DNA from: Spirogloea muscicola
Lineage: Eukaryota; Streptophyta; Zygnematophyceae; Spirogloeales; Spirogloeaceae
Reading direction: 5' to 3'
Length of the DNA stretch: 64,000 nt
Assembly: GCA_009602725.1 (NCBI GenBank)
Contig: WELB01000042.1
Span: 545,092-609,091 of the forward strand
Shown piece after piece: positions 54,233-64,000 of this stretch. Below the pieces are notes generated by a model. It saw only the letters and a program-made list of their open reading frames with translations. It did not search any database and was not told the origin of the DNA. A program made the translations under genes and the position numbers. Every line of letters starts with the position of its first letter. Position 1 is the first letter of the stretch.

Positions 54233-57200
54233 TTAATTGGCCAAAGTTCTCCATGTTCTCTGAAGGGCCAGCTGGGCCTTGCGGACTGTGGCCATCTCCT
54301 GAGCAACTGCTTGCAGTGCGTGCTGCTGTGCTGATGCATACTCCTGTTGATTCAAAAACCACCAAGAGTCAACTGACAGTAGCAACTCTGCAAGTGATGA
54401 TGTCTTTCTTGCTTGAAAAACCTGAGTGCAGGTGAGACATTATCCCTGATATGAGGCCCTGTAGCATAATGCACTACAAGAAAGCAAGCCTTTACTTTAT
54501 TTAAGCCAAGCAGTACCGGGCTAGCCAGGGTCGCTTTGCCATCGGGGCTCTGTATCGCAGGGTATCTTGCAAGCTTGCTTTCAAAAGTCTTCAGTAGGCG
54601 CTCTAATACCTGAACACCAGAGATGCATTACTGATCCTCACTTAGCTTTCAAAAACAATGTGTCCTACTTCCAAGCATGACAATTGAAACAAGAGTGCAA
54701 GTACCGGGTATTGGTTGCTTAAATCGAACTTGGCTATTGCAGCAAGTAAGCATTACACTAGGCAAACGAAAATGGCAAGCGACTGGATGCAAGTGCCAAA
54801 ATATGGCCGCAAGGCTCAAATTGCCGTACTTGGACCTCGTTTTGTGAGCTGATGCGGCTGACGCAGCGAGCGAGACAGGAAGTGGCAGAGCGGCCGCGAC
54901 CCCACCCAAGTTGCTGCAACTCTGCCTCCGAGGCCAGGAGAGCGCGAGTCCAGGCCATCACCTCCAAGCTAACTCCAGAGGGCAGCAGCGCGAAGACGGC
55001 ACTTTCTGAAGTGGTCAACGTTACGCCTAGTGAATCAGAAAGAACAAAGACTGTCCAGAAGCAGTGACAAGCATACCTGCATGACATTATTAAGCATTTC
55101 AAGCATGAACACTCTTAGCTTGATACTGCAGTAGCCACACTACTCATGCTACAGCTTGGGAAAGGTACCAATGGGAAAGCTGGCAGCTGCTAGTAGTGAG
55201 ACGTTTGACTCAGCAGCGGGAGGGCCAAGGTCAACCGCCTGCACCAGAGGACAACAAGAAAGCAAAGTGAAGGCAGGCACAACCTCTGCAAAAGGTGATG
55301 CAAATTGAAATATCAGATTACTGCCTGACTAGATGCTGGCTCATGCTAGCAATGCTGCCAGGTGTATGAAGTCCAAGTAATGTAATGCAAAAACTTCAAA
55401 AGTGATCACCATGAAGTCTACTGCAGTGTTTGATTGGTTGGACAAAGCGAATCCATAGTCAAGGAATAGCTGGCCAGCACTCAGGTGTGGCCCGTACGAA
55501 TCAAAGACCTGCTCCTCAGCTCTGTAGCTTCTGTGTGCCCGCAATGTAGCAGACCTTGACGTATCGTTATATGTAAGACAGGACTCTCGTCCTGCCACAC
55601 TGCTGTGGTTCAACATGTCTGCCCATGGCACCAAGGTAAGCGTCTCCTCATCCTGCATAACAGAAATATGCATTGACATATGACAACCAACAGCAGGATA
55701 GGCAAAGCAGACTGGTAGGCAGTGTTTGTGATTTTCCACATTCTGTGCCAAGGTCTCCACAACTGTCAGACTGAGCAATATTGACAGGTCAACTCATTCT
55801 AAGCTTATTGACCTGCACAAGAGCAAGAGGAAGGGGTCTGTGAACGTGAATTAGCTAGTCTCTTTACAATCTTGATTGCTAGCTTTCACAAAAAGTTCAT
55901 GCTAGATGGAGGTCATCTGGGAATATGAGCAGGACCTCACAGTTACCAAGATATAAGGAAAAGGAGCGGCTCAAGAGTATAGCGGCCGCCCAACAAACAC
56001 CCTCTTTGGTCAAGAATTTGTTGGAATATGTGAGATCCAAGTTGGCACAACCTGCAGCACTTCTGATTGCATCCCAGTCACCTCTGCAATGACCCAGTTG
56101 CGGTCAGTAAGATGCGAAATTTCTTATTGACGAAAGAGGGATCTGTCATAGCATGTCTATAAGTGGCATCAATCAGACTGAGCCAAAAAGCTCAGGCTCC
56201 TCACTTGCACTGCATCAGGCGCCGGTGTACAGTGCCAAGCAATTGCGTGCCCTGCAGCAAAGTTTCTTGCAAGTCCTGGATGCACATGCCATGCAATTAT
56301 TGGATTTGATGATCACGAGTCGGCAATGGTGGAATATCCTCCAATGCATGCGGATGGCTAGCAGGTCAGCGTTGCAATTTTATGAGAGGTCACAGTCATT
56401 CCTGCACTTGGTCAATTACCAATGGCCACATTAGAGGGTGCTTGTGCTGCAGCTCCTCCTCACAAGGTAGAGCATCAATGTAGGGGTGCCAGAAGCTACC
56501 ATGCCCCAGAGACCTTTCATAAAGGAGATGGAAGCAGAGGGCTTGCCAAGGGGACATATTGGCCTGCCTTATGGCCGGCCCGATGCTTGGGCAGGCATTG
56601 GCTGTCTGCCACCAGTGAAGGGGGAAAGCAGCATCAGGGGCCACACTGTTGCTTTTCTACACAGTCCAGACTTGAGATTAAACCAGATTCCCTTTGGCAT
56701 GAAATTGTCATTGGCGTGGCAGGAAAATTGGGTATATGGCACACAGAATGTCAAGAAGTGGGACAGGAAGTGGAGCTGGACTCTATTATCAGGGCTTCAT
56801 GATCAACCTCTATGGACATGAATGCCGCCCTTGGAACATCAACAACGACGTCCAACTTTTGTACACCGCCCGGTCCAGCAATGCAACCGTAGCCCGCAAA
56901 GCCCAGAGGGCCGTCTTTCTTGCTGGTAGAGTAGACCAAGTGCAGGTTGCAAGCATCATGCCCCAGCCCTGCCAACCAGCTTTGAAGGGATGCAGCCCTC
57001 TTGTCAGGCGATTCAGTCCCTGTTCACGCAACAAAGACAGTACACAACATGCTTTGCTTCAGCCTATATTCCACTGCATCAAGCAAGCAATGCTCCTGCA
57101 AAGTAGCAGCAGGTTGCTGCGTGACAATACGTTGAAGGCTCGACCCTCACTCCTCAGTCTCACGGCCCTGTGTGGTGGTGATGGGACCTCGGCAGCCGCC

Positions 57201-57235
57201 CAAGTCACCAGCCTCGGCAGCACGGCTGCGTGCAT
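54233..57235 (-). CDS. SET-domain protein methyltransferase, RuBisCO-LSMT-like class
   Basis: Lysine methyltransferase with a split SET domain and a LSMT-type substrate-binding tail. Recognised pieces in gene order: 57235 to about 57150 (ATG, PRLVTWAAAEVPSPPHRAVR), about 56935-56815 (SKKDGPLGFAGYGCIAG, DVPRAAFMSIE), about 56620-56400 (SPWQALCFHLLYERSLGHGS, FWHPYIDALPCEEEL), about 55655-55385 (TLVPWADMLNHSS, the NHS signature; QVFDSYGPHLSAGQLFLDYG, the DSYG signature; FALSNQSNTAVDF), about 55060-54840 (tail domain, VFALLPSGVSLEVMAWTRAL), about 54612-54510 (VLERLLKTFESKLARYPAIQ) and about 54330-54233 (QAVAQEMATVRKAQLALQRT, stop). Exon edges are approximate and one exon near 56050 is unclear. 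The targets of this class (RuBisCO, aldolase, ribosomal proteins) cannot be told from sequence. Confidence 0.78.
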
Positions 57236-57481
57236 GAATGGTAAGATGTGTGGGAGCGTGTCGCAGGCTACCTCACCTCCTCTTCTGCAGAATACTGCAG
57301 AAGGCAAGCTGTGTCACATCAGCTGCAACTGCGACCTTCTTAGCTGCACTTATAACATGACCTGCAGTCACAAAGGCCGAGCAATGCTTGGCCCTAACCA
57401 GATGAGTACGCACTCTGATCATGCAGCAGGTCTTGAGGATTGGCCAGCTACCTAAGTCCGCTCCTCTGGTCCGTCTGTGGG

Positions 57482-57962
57482 CTAGGCCGCCTCCGGCCGG
57501 TCCTTGACGGCGCGAAGCTGCGCCAGACGCTGTTGCCGTCGCCGCACCTCGGCAAGCTCCTGCTCCGTTGGCGAGAAGAGGGTGTCGTACAGGAAATTTT
57601 GGAGCTGCGATACAGCAATAACGGGGGACACTCGCTATGGCTCAGCAGCTGGCGGCCATCTCCGCAGCTCTGCGGAGATGGCCCAACAACCCAACAACCC
57701 AACAACCCCAGCAAACGAGCACAGTACTGGCGGCCACCATGGCTATTTCCAGCGCGCCAGTGAGCCTTGCGGACAGCGAGCAGCAAGAAGTGGAGTGTGT
57801 ATTGAGTGATGGGGGGTCCGAGCGAGCAGCGGACGGGGCTTTTGAGGCTCGCACCGGCGCGAGGGCGTGCTGGCGGCCGCCGAAGTCGGAGGCGAGCAGC
57901 GCGGCGGCGGCGGCGGCCGTGAGCAGCGCCGTCGCCACGCGCATCCGCCGGTCGAAGTCCAT
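57482..57962 (-). CDS. Small membrane-anchored protein of unknown function, 76 aa
   Basis: Two exons, 57962-57855 and 57604-57482, in phase with GT-AG borders. The protein starts MDFDRRMRVATALLTAAAAA, a signal-anchor-like N-terminus with a single hydrophobic helix. It continues HALAPLQNFLYDTLFSP, then a charged helical tail ELAEVRRRQQRLAQLRAVKD and the stop. Length and layout suggest a conserved organelle or ER micro-protein, but I do not recognise the family. It lies between the SET gene and HMT, with short CAACCCAA repeats (about 57684-57714) in its intron. The alternative of a longer unspliced frame ends in a stop and looks less protein-like. Confidence 0.55.
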
Positions 57963-57966
57963 CCCC

Positions 57967-58003
<37 letters not shown>

Positions 58004-58196
58004 GTGAGGCGCAGTGACTGCGAAGCCCTAACTCCTGTGATTAAGCAACTCGCAGGTTAACAGAGCAAACACTAACCAAATCTCGAGGAGAACCGCGGCT
58101 GCTGAAATTCAGGAGCAAAAGGCAAAGTTTTAAAGAAGCATGCAGAGGGACATTGGAGTGACTTTGAAGTGAAATTGAATTGGGAACCGAACTTAA

Positions 58197-58197
58197 N
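58197..58197. other. Single N upstream of the HMT gene
   Basis: One N at the sharp change from AT-neutral (58100-58196) to GC-rich (58198-58300) sequence, 60 bp before the likely HMT start codon. The abrupt shift suggests a join rather than one unread base. Confidence 0.55.
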
Positions 58198-58256
58198 GGC
58201 AGCCGGCGGGCGTCGAAGCCGCCGCCGCCGCCGCCGCCGCTCAAGGCAACGAGCCG

Positions 58257-60896
58257 ATGGCCGCTTCCGGTGCTGGCCGGTGAGGCCCCCGGCCCCTGCC
58301 GCTCGCTGAGCAGTCTCGCGGAGCTCGTCTGAGAGACGCTCGGGGCTTCGCAACGCCGGGCCTGTGGACACAGCCGGCGCCACAATAGCAGAGCTACACC
58401 ACCTCATGCATAGCTGTGTGGTCTTGGCGCCTTTCGGCCCTTCAGACCTTGTTCATACCTTCTGGGCTGGCCATCCACACTTGGAAGAGCTCACGTCTTT
58501 CCGACGTTCACTCACGGCAAGTAGCGGGCCGTCTTGGTCGTCGGTTGCTGTGCCGCTACTTGCTGTGGCGGCCTCCATGGCCTCAGGCTGTGCTCAGCGC
58601 CCTGCAGGCCGCAGCCGACGCTGGCAGCGTCGAGGAGCCCCGCTGCAGCTGCGGCCCGCGCGAGCCAGAGCCCCACCACGCCAGCCACCAACGTACTGCA
58701 GGAGCTGCTGCAAAGCAATGGCGGCTTCGGCGTCGTGGATGGCGGTCTGGGCACCGAGCTTGAGGCCAGGGGCGCCGTCCTCATCGACCCTCTCTGGAGC
58801 GCCAAGTGCCTGCTCAACGACGACCTCTGCGACCTCGTCCGGCAGGTGCTCTGGTCAGCTGCAACTTGGGGAGCTCGCTACCCTGCCAGTCGTGATCATG
58901 CAAGGGGGGCTTGTACTGGCGTCCTTCGGCTCCGATGCAATCGCTGATACTTAGAGGCCCAGCTCGTCCCACCCTTGAGCAGCGCACCTGGACCACATTC
59001 TGAGAGGGGATCGGCGTCTGTTCCTTCCAGGTCCATTTGGATTATCTACGCGCAGGCGCCGACATTATCATCTCAGCGTCATACCAGGTGCCTGTCGTAT
59101 TCAGCTGCTGGTGCAGCGATTGAGGATAATCTATTTCGTTGGCTGCCAACCTTAGAGTGTGCAGTGTAGTAGAGAGAGAAGGTACGTAGTGCGCGTGAAG
59201 GGAGGCTAAGCTAAGCCAATACACTGTCATGCAAACGGCACAGGATGAGATTGTAGGCTGAGAAGGCTTAGTATACAGGGCATCGGCACAGCTGGAGGAG
59301 GGCTTTGTACCCACGAGCGAGCAAGTGAGTGAGTAGACAAGAAAGACAGAACAGAGACTGTAGAGACAGAAGTGGAGATGAAACATGCTTGAAGATTGTT
59401 GTTGCGTTTCAGGCGACAATACAGGGGTTTATGCAGCAGGGGTTCAGCAAGAGAGAGTCAGAAGAGCTACTGGTGAAGAGCGTCCAGCTAGCTATGGAGG
59501 CCAGGGACCTCTTCTGCAGTGAGCAGGCGAGCACGCCTCAACGGCATGGGTATGCTCGGCCTAGGCCGCTAGTGGCTGCATCCGTGGGTAGTTATGGAGC
59601 GTACCTTGCTGATGGCTCAGAATACAGGTACCCTGACGATTGTTATGCTGAGGCTTACAGACTTGGAGTCTGCTAAAAGACTGTCAAGGACCATAGCCAC
59701 TATCTGTGATTGGCTGTTGATGGATTGTCATCTAAGATGGTCAATTGCTCTCCTTTCTTGGACACACTGCATGTATAGTCGTACCTATTTTACCTTCACA
59801 AAAGCTCTGGGAGCACACCTTGGCCGTACTTTAATTGATATTCTCATGAGAGCAAGCATCCAACATAACTCTCCAACTATCTGCTTGGTGCAGTGGTGAT
59901 TATGGGCCAGACGTGACTGTGGAGGTCCTCATGGACTTCCACAGGCGACGATTGGAGGTCCTCGCAGACTCTGGCGCTGATCTGCTTGCTATTGAGACGA
60001 TCCCATCCCTCCAAGAAGGTGAGGTGAGTCAATCGATGTTGTTGGTGTACTTGCACTTACCTCTTCATTGCTTACTGTGGTCACAAGGTTTTAGGAGCCA
60101 ACACTTGTGCCTTCTGTCAGAAATTATTGACATACAAGGTAGGGATTTGGTGTATCTTGCTCTTGACTACAGAGGTGAGCCATCTCTGCAGGCCTTTGTG
60201 AGGTTGTTAGAGGAAGGAGAGAGCTGGAAGGTACCAGCTTGGCTCTCCTTCAACTCACTGGATGGCAGCACCGTGGTGAGGGGTGATGCTTTCGAGGACT
60301 GCATTGCACTCGGCGAGCGATGCAAGCAGGTGGTGGCAGTTGGCATCAACTGCACACCCCCTCAGTACATCTCTGACCTGCTTCGTCTCAGCACCAAGGT
60401 TAGCCAGCTCATACTCAACAAGTAAGTTTGACAAGCATTGTCTGCAGGAAGATCTAACAGGTCTGAGAATCGCAGCTTCAGAGACACGCTACAAGCTGGA
60501 CAAATTCTTCATTACCTGATGAAGATGTATGTTCTGTTCATGGCAGCCAGAGGCCATTGGACCAAAACCTGTGGTTGTTGCTTGTGGCACAGGTCACAAG
60601 CAAACCTCTGGTTGTCTATCCAAACAAAGGAGAGACTTATAATGGACAGATGAAACATTGGACGGTAAAGCCTTCATCAACTTCCCACTCTGATAACATT
60701 TGACTGTATACAAAGTGTACCTGACATTAAAGCGTTGAACTTAAGCTCCACTGTGCAGGCGCCCACAGGCGAGTTGGACAATGGGTTTGTGTCGTTTTTG
60801 CCAGAGTGGCAAGAGGCTGGTGCTTCACTTATCGGAGGCTGCTGCCAAACCACGCCAAATAGCATCAAGGCCATTGCTGCAGCCCTCAGAAAATGA
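58257..60896 (+). CDS. HMT: Homocysteine S-methyltransferase, 359 aa
   Basis: Transfers a methyl group from S-methylmethionine (or AdoMet) to homocysteine to make methionine. Exons: 58257-58279 (MAASGAG), 58608-58845 (GGFGVVDGGLGTELEARGA, DPLWSAKCL), 59031-59087 (VHLDYLRAGADIIISASYQ), 59413-59627 (ATIQGFMQQGFSKRESEELL, AASVGSYGAYLADGSEY), 59894-60023 (DFHRRRLEVLADSGADLLAI, ETIPSLQEGE), 60192-60398 (VPAWLSFNSLDG, VVAVGINCTPPQYI), 60593-60664 (KPLVVYPNKGETYNG) and 60759-60896 (GASLIGGCCQTTPNSI, stop). All phases agree, giving 1080 nt. The zinc ligands are present: Cys in GINC and the Cys pair in GGCC. The length matches plant HMTs plus a short alanine/serine N-terminal extension. The 23-nt first exon is the least certain part, but it provides an ATG and the right phase. 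Intron 2 contains a dispersed-repeat fragment. Confidence 0.92.
59165..59225 (-). repeat. Dispersed repeat fragment in an HMT intron
   Basis: Contains the box GTGCGCGTGAAGGGAGGC followed by CTAAGCCAATACACT, the same arrangement as the GCGCATGAAA..GGAGGCC..AAGCCAATACA boxes at 24010-24065, 24240-24290 and 36190-36245. It shows that the family also inserts in introns. Confidence 0.7.
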
Positions 60897-61782
60897 CCTC
60901 ACCAACTTCAATTTGTAATGTCAGGCAACCGCGTAACGAATGTATACTAGAGGTCATTGCAGAAGGACTGCTGGGGATAATCAATTCACTACAAGTGTGC
61001 CTCCTGTGCACTGTGCAAGTGTACACATGCCATTGCCAGGCTATTGCCTTCTATACATGTACATTCTGTGACTTTCCACCAGGGCAAACATCAGTAACTT
61101 GCAATCCACCTGTGTCTGGTTTGCCATTCACTTCTTCCATACTAGATTTTGAAGGGTGTGGTACTATGTGCACGGGCACTACGCAGGCAAGCTCTGAAGG
61201 AGTCCCATGCTGTCAAATGCAATGCTCACTTGTCAAACGTATGTGACACGATGTACCAGCCAACTGCACCTTGCCAAGCAGCAAAATGTATACAGACCAA
61301 CCAGCTCACATAGTAGTGCATGTATTGTACATCAGCGGGGGGCCGGCCGCCTAGCCATGCCAATTTGCTGCAGGTATGCTGTACTCATTGCAGGAACTGC
61401 GGCGGCTTGGGAACTATGATGAGTACACATTCAGCTAATGTGCTGAATGTGTATGCTCAAAAATGACCAACCAATGACCAAAATGACCCGACAGTCCACT
61501 TAGGGTGCCTGGGTCTGGAACTTGTTTGCATGAAGCTAAAGTATAGTGAGTACCTGTTCACTGGCCCTAGCAGCAACTGAGAAATGTACACATTGGTGAT
61601 ACACTGAAAGATTGGTCTATATGCTTGGTTGAAGACTCGGTTGTAGCACCTGCGCTTTGTACTTGATGACATCAAGAGTGACCGGTATTGCACGGCAGAG
61701 AGGTAATCTGCAATGCAGTGGCGCTTGAACCAGGGCTCGTTGACAGAATGGCAAAAATTGGAGGCTGTTGTTTCTTAAGGAT
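60897..61782. other. Intergenic region between HMT and TAXIMIN genes, with a hairpin
   Basis: Convergent 3' flanks. A stem-loop lies at 61421-61458: arms GAGTACACATTCAGC and GCTGAATGTGTATGCTC with loop TAATGT, 11 perfect pairs next to the loop. No other feature was recognised. Confidence 0.5.
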
Positions 61783-62681
61783 CTAACAAGGAATCGTGGA
61801 GGTGAACCAGATCATGATGTCCACCGGGGCTCGGATAAGAGCGATGGCCAGCTCAATGAGCAGCGTGACACATACGCAGCAGGGGCATATGCAGCTAATG
61901 AACGTCCTAGAGGAAGCAGCAGCAGAAACGTTCTGTCAGTGTAGGCTTCATTGGTTGCCATAATATGACCAAGTCACCAAGTGGATTCCTAATACCAAAA
62001 CATTGGAAAGTGCTGCTGGAATTAAACTGCTACTGGTGTTTGAGGGCGGTGCTCACCCCACCACCCAGATGACCATGCCAACGATGGACAGCAGCACGCC
62101 AATGAGCATGAATGGAAGGCCAATAAGGAACCCCAACGGCCTGAACAATTTGCACACTTGCAAGAATGAGCGGAGAGGAGGGATAGCATGCATGGAGGGA
62201 TCCAGGGGAGGGAGAGAGGAAGCAGTTGAGGGCAGGATGGAGGAAGAACGGCAAGCAAGTGAGATGGGAAAGGGGGAAACGAGGAGGAGGTAGGGAGGGA
62301 GGCCACAGGAGAAAGGGAAAGAGGGCGTGAGGCTGTCGAAGCTCAGTCGTTGCACTGGCGGCAGTGCCGGCCGAGGACAGCAGTGCAGCTGAGAGCAGCC
62401 AATCTGCGCTGTCGCTGGATGCAGCCAATCTGCACTAAGTCCGGCAACGACCAGGAGTCTAACAACACGTGGTCGTCGTGCCCCAGACTCATCATGAGAG
62501 GGAACCTTGCAAAACATGGACAAGTTGTCGCCTCCTGCTCCGTGTGTCCATACGCACGCGCCTTAGTCACGAGATGAGTCAGGTCGACGCGCGCACGGAG
62601 CGCTTAGACAAGCAAGGAGAGGCAGGGGACGTGAAGGAAAGCAGGGAGCTGCACCCACCGGCAGCCTTCATCGTCTGCCAT
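61783..62681 (-). CDS. TAX: TAXIMIN-like secreted/membrane peptide, 76 aa
   Basis: Cysteine-rich, very hydrophobic small protein of the plant TAXIMIN family, peptides affecting organ development and secondary metabolism. Three exons: 62681-62659 (23 nt, MADDEGC), 62140-62057 (RPLGFLIGLPFMLIG, SIVGMVIWVVG) and 61906-61783 (TFISCICPCCVCVTLLIELA, LIRAPVDIMIWFTSTIPC, stop). Phases fit and total 231 nt, 76 residues, against about 73 in Arabidopsis TAX1. The hallmark CRPLGF opening, the SCICPCC core, the [VI]-P/APV-x-x-[MW]-x-WF segment and the terminal IPC are all present. The CRPLGF motif is created by splicing the 23-nt exon, which supports the model. The gene is usually easy to miss because no single open frame shows it. 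Expected location: plasma membrane or secretory path. Confidence 0.9.
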
Positions 62682-63360
62682 CTGCGCCGCCTCGATGCTG
62701 CAGGGCCTGCAGTTTCACTTCAAAGTTTGCGCTTCAAGTGGGAGGCCGAGCAGCAGGCCCACGCGCCGGGCCCGCGACACCAGCGGCTGTCGCGTTGGCT
62801 CCTTGGCACGGTTCTCGTGGGCAGCCAGCCGCCTTGCCGTCAAGTTTGCAAGCGGTCCCACGAGGTGCGGCCGCGACGGCCGTGATGGGTGGCAGCGCCA
62901 CCGGGCGGCCCTGCAACGCGGCGGAGGGGCAGGCCCAGAGAAGCGGTGGGGGCGGAGAGAGAGAGAGAGAACCGAGGAGGCGAGGCGGCGAGGGGGGGCC
63001 CGGGCGCCTGTTACCGCGGGCGGCGGGGGGCTGCCATGGAGGGCCTGCAGTGCAAGCGCGAGGAAGGCGGGAAGAACCGGGGGGTNACCCGCCGCTGGGG
63101 GAGCCACGGTCTGGCGCCGTCTCGCGGCGCCAACCGCACCGTCGCGGTGGGTGGTGGGTGGTGCCGCCTCCCGAGACGGTGGGGACTGCGCCTCCCGCCG
63201 TCTCGGCCTGCCCTTCCACCCAGCCCGCCGCGCGCCCTCTAACGACTGCCTTTTCAGAGCCCCCGCCCCCCATCTGAAGCGCTCACTTATCTAACGACTT
63301 ATCTAACAACCCCCGTGGCGATGAGGGCGTCTGTTTCCACGGCGCCGCTCCTCGACATCC
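62682..63360. other. GC-rich region with an N at 63086, no gene assigned
   Basis: Upstream region of the TAXIMIN gene on one side and of the gene starting near 63361 on the other. Long frames on both strands are composition artefacts (R, A, G, P). A GAGAGAG run lies at 62959-62971. The N at 63086 is in the GC-richest part and probably marks a join. Confidence 0.4.
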
Positions 63361-63600
63361 ATGGCCGCGCAGCCCTCCGCCTCCGCCGCCGCCGCCGCCG
63401 CCGCCGCGCCGCGCGCCCGAGCCCCCGCGGAGGCCAAGGCAGGTGCCTCCGCCGCGCCGCTGCCCTGCCGCCTCCCTGCCGCCGTCCCTCTCTTAAAATG
63501 GACATTCGTTTAAAATTCACCATGGCTGACGGCGCCAGGCGCGGGAGCTGGAGGTGGCGTGCGCCGAGCTGCGCGCCCTGCCGGCGCACCGGGTGAGGCC
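63361..63600 (+). CDS. Possible 5' exons of a gene running off the window
   Basis: ATG at 63361 opens [17 protein letters not shown], an alanine-rich start. A second piece, about 63539-63592, reads ARELEVACAELRALPAHR and is followed by GTGAGG, a good donor. The helical wording resembles prefoldin-like coiled coils, but the phase between the two pieces is not settled and no further exon is visible before the window ends. Telomere-like repeats follow in the presumed intron. Function unknown. Confidence 0.35.
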
Positions 63601-63605
63601 CCTCG

Positions 63606-63640
63606 AAACCCTAACCCCAAACCCTACCCTAAACCCTCCC
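63606..63640. repeat. Degenerate telomeric repeat in a presumed intron
   Basis: AAACCCTAACCCCAAACCCT followed by ACCCTAAACCC: four imperfect CCCTAAA words starting 14 bp after the donor at about 63593. Confidence 0.75.
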
Positions 63641-63870
63641 TCTGCCCGCCAGTCAGGCCCTCTTTTTTTTCCTCGGCCGTAGACGCCCGCCTGGGGCCAC
63701 GCCTCCGTGCTTTCGTGCTTCACCCACTGCCGGCTGCGTGGCCTATCGTCGTCTAAAGCCCGCCGAGTCGCCGAGATGGCGCCGTCACGGTTGCGGTGGA
63801 TAAAGCCAAATCACATTTATCGCCCCAGTTTAAATTGGTAATTACCTTAACCCAATACCTCAGTCCCCTA

Positions 63871-63896
63871 CACCCTAAACCCTAAACCCTAAACCT
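63871..63896. repeat. Short interstitial telomeric repeat (CCCTAAA x3)
   Basis: CACCCTAAACCCTAAACCCT then AAACCT: three perfect plant-type telomeric words. It is in the last 150 bp of the window, together with the degenerate array at 63606-63640. Confidence 0.85.
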
Positions 63897-64000
63897 TCAA
63901 CATATTTGCCGAGCTCCGGGCACCCAGCTCAGCTCTCTGTGCCGGTGCTTCTCGAAAACCACGCAGCCGCCAGTCTCACCACGCCGAGCTCTTGGGCTTG

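Overview
The window is eukaryotic nuclear DNA from a green (Viridiplantae) organism. Genes are split into many short exons with GT-AG introns of about 60-700 bp. Plant-type telomere words (CCCTAAA) occur inside the window. There is a nuclear rbcS gene, and a piece of plastid DNA carries the end of chlB. The rbcS protein has the short betaA-betaB loop of the land-plant lineage rather than the long chlorophyte loop, and there are homologues of plant TAXIMIN, LONESOME HIGHWAY-type and DJ-1D proteins. My best guess is therefore a streptophyte alga. This rests on remembered family features, not a search. Nothing prokaryotic is present.

Layout. 0.8-6.5 kb (+): a complete 13-exon ABCB half-transporter of 917 residues. 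7.8-10.3 kb (-): a WDR83/MORG1 WD40 protein, head-to-head with a patatin-like lipid hydrolase at 10.4-12.2 kb (+). 12.5-18.9 kb (-): telomerase reverse transcriptase (TERT), almost whole, with all RT motifs and two large insertions. 20.8-21.1 kb (+): a CMC4-type twin CX9C mitochondrial protein. 21.6-23.9 kb (-): a tandem DJ-1/PfpI protein of 388 residues. 27.5-28.5 kb (-): rbcS. 29.2-30.6 kb (-): an MgtE/SLC41-type magnesium transporter. 31.0-32.6 kb (-): an ERCC1/FAAP24-like (HhH)2 protein that resembles plant PTD. 32.7-37.3 kb: decayed dispersed repeats. 37.85-38.35 kb: the AT-rich plastid insertion. 39.3-42.2 kb (-): a protein with a bHLH-MYC_N domain. 43.0-46.0 kb: more of the same repeat families. 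46.9-49.6 kb (-): a ZC3H3/C3H7-type CCCH zinc-finger protein. 50.5-50.9 kb: an assembly gap. 50.9-53.6 kb (+): an endosomal NHX-type Na+/H+ exchanger. 54.2-57.2 kb (-): a SET-domain methyltransferase of the RuBisCO-LSMT class. 57.5-58.0 kb (-): a 76-residue membrane micro-protein. 58.3-60.9 kb (+): homocysteine S-methyltransferase (359 residues). 61.8-62.7 kb (-): a 76-residue TAXIMIN-like peptide with a 23-nt first exon. 63.4 kb to the end (+): the start of another gene.

The genes are ordinary single-copy host genes in both orientations, with no operon logic. The unusual material is the TERT insertions, the modular repeat families (19.5-20.1, 24.0-25.1, 32.7-37.3, 43.0-46.0 kb, and a fragment in an HMT intron), the plastid insertion with a still-open chlB frame, several perfect hairpins, short interstitial telomeric arrays in or near introns, and isolated single N characters at GC-rich 5' ends that seem to hide missing sequence.

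Exon borders were set by hand from splice consensus, reading phase and remembered family sequences. Coordinates given for spliced genes are the outer limits of the coding region.
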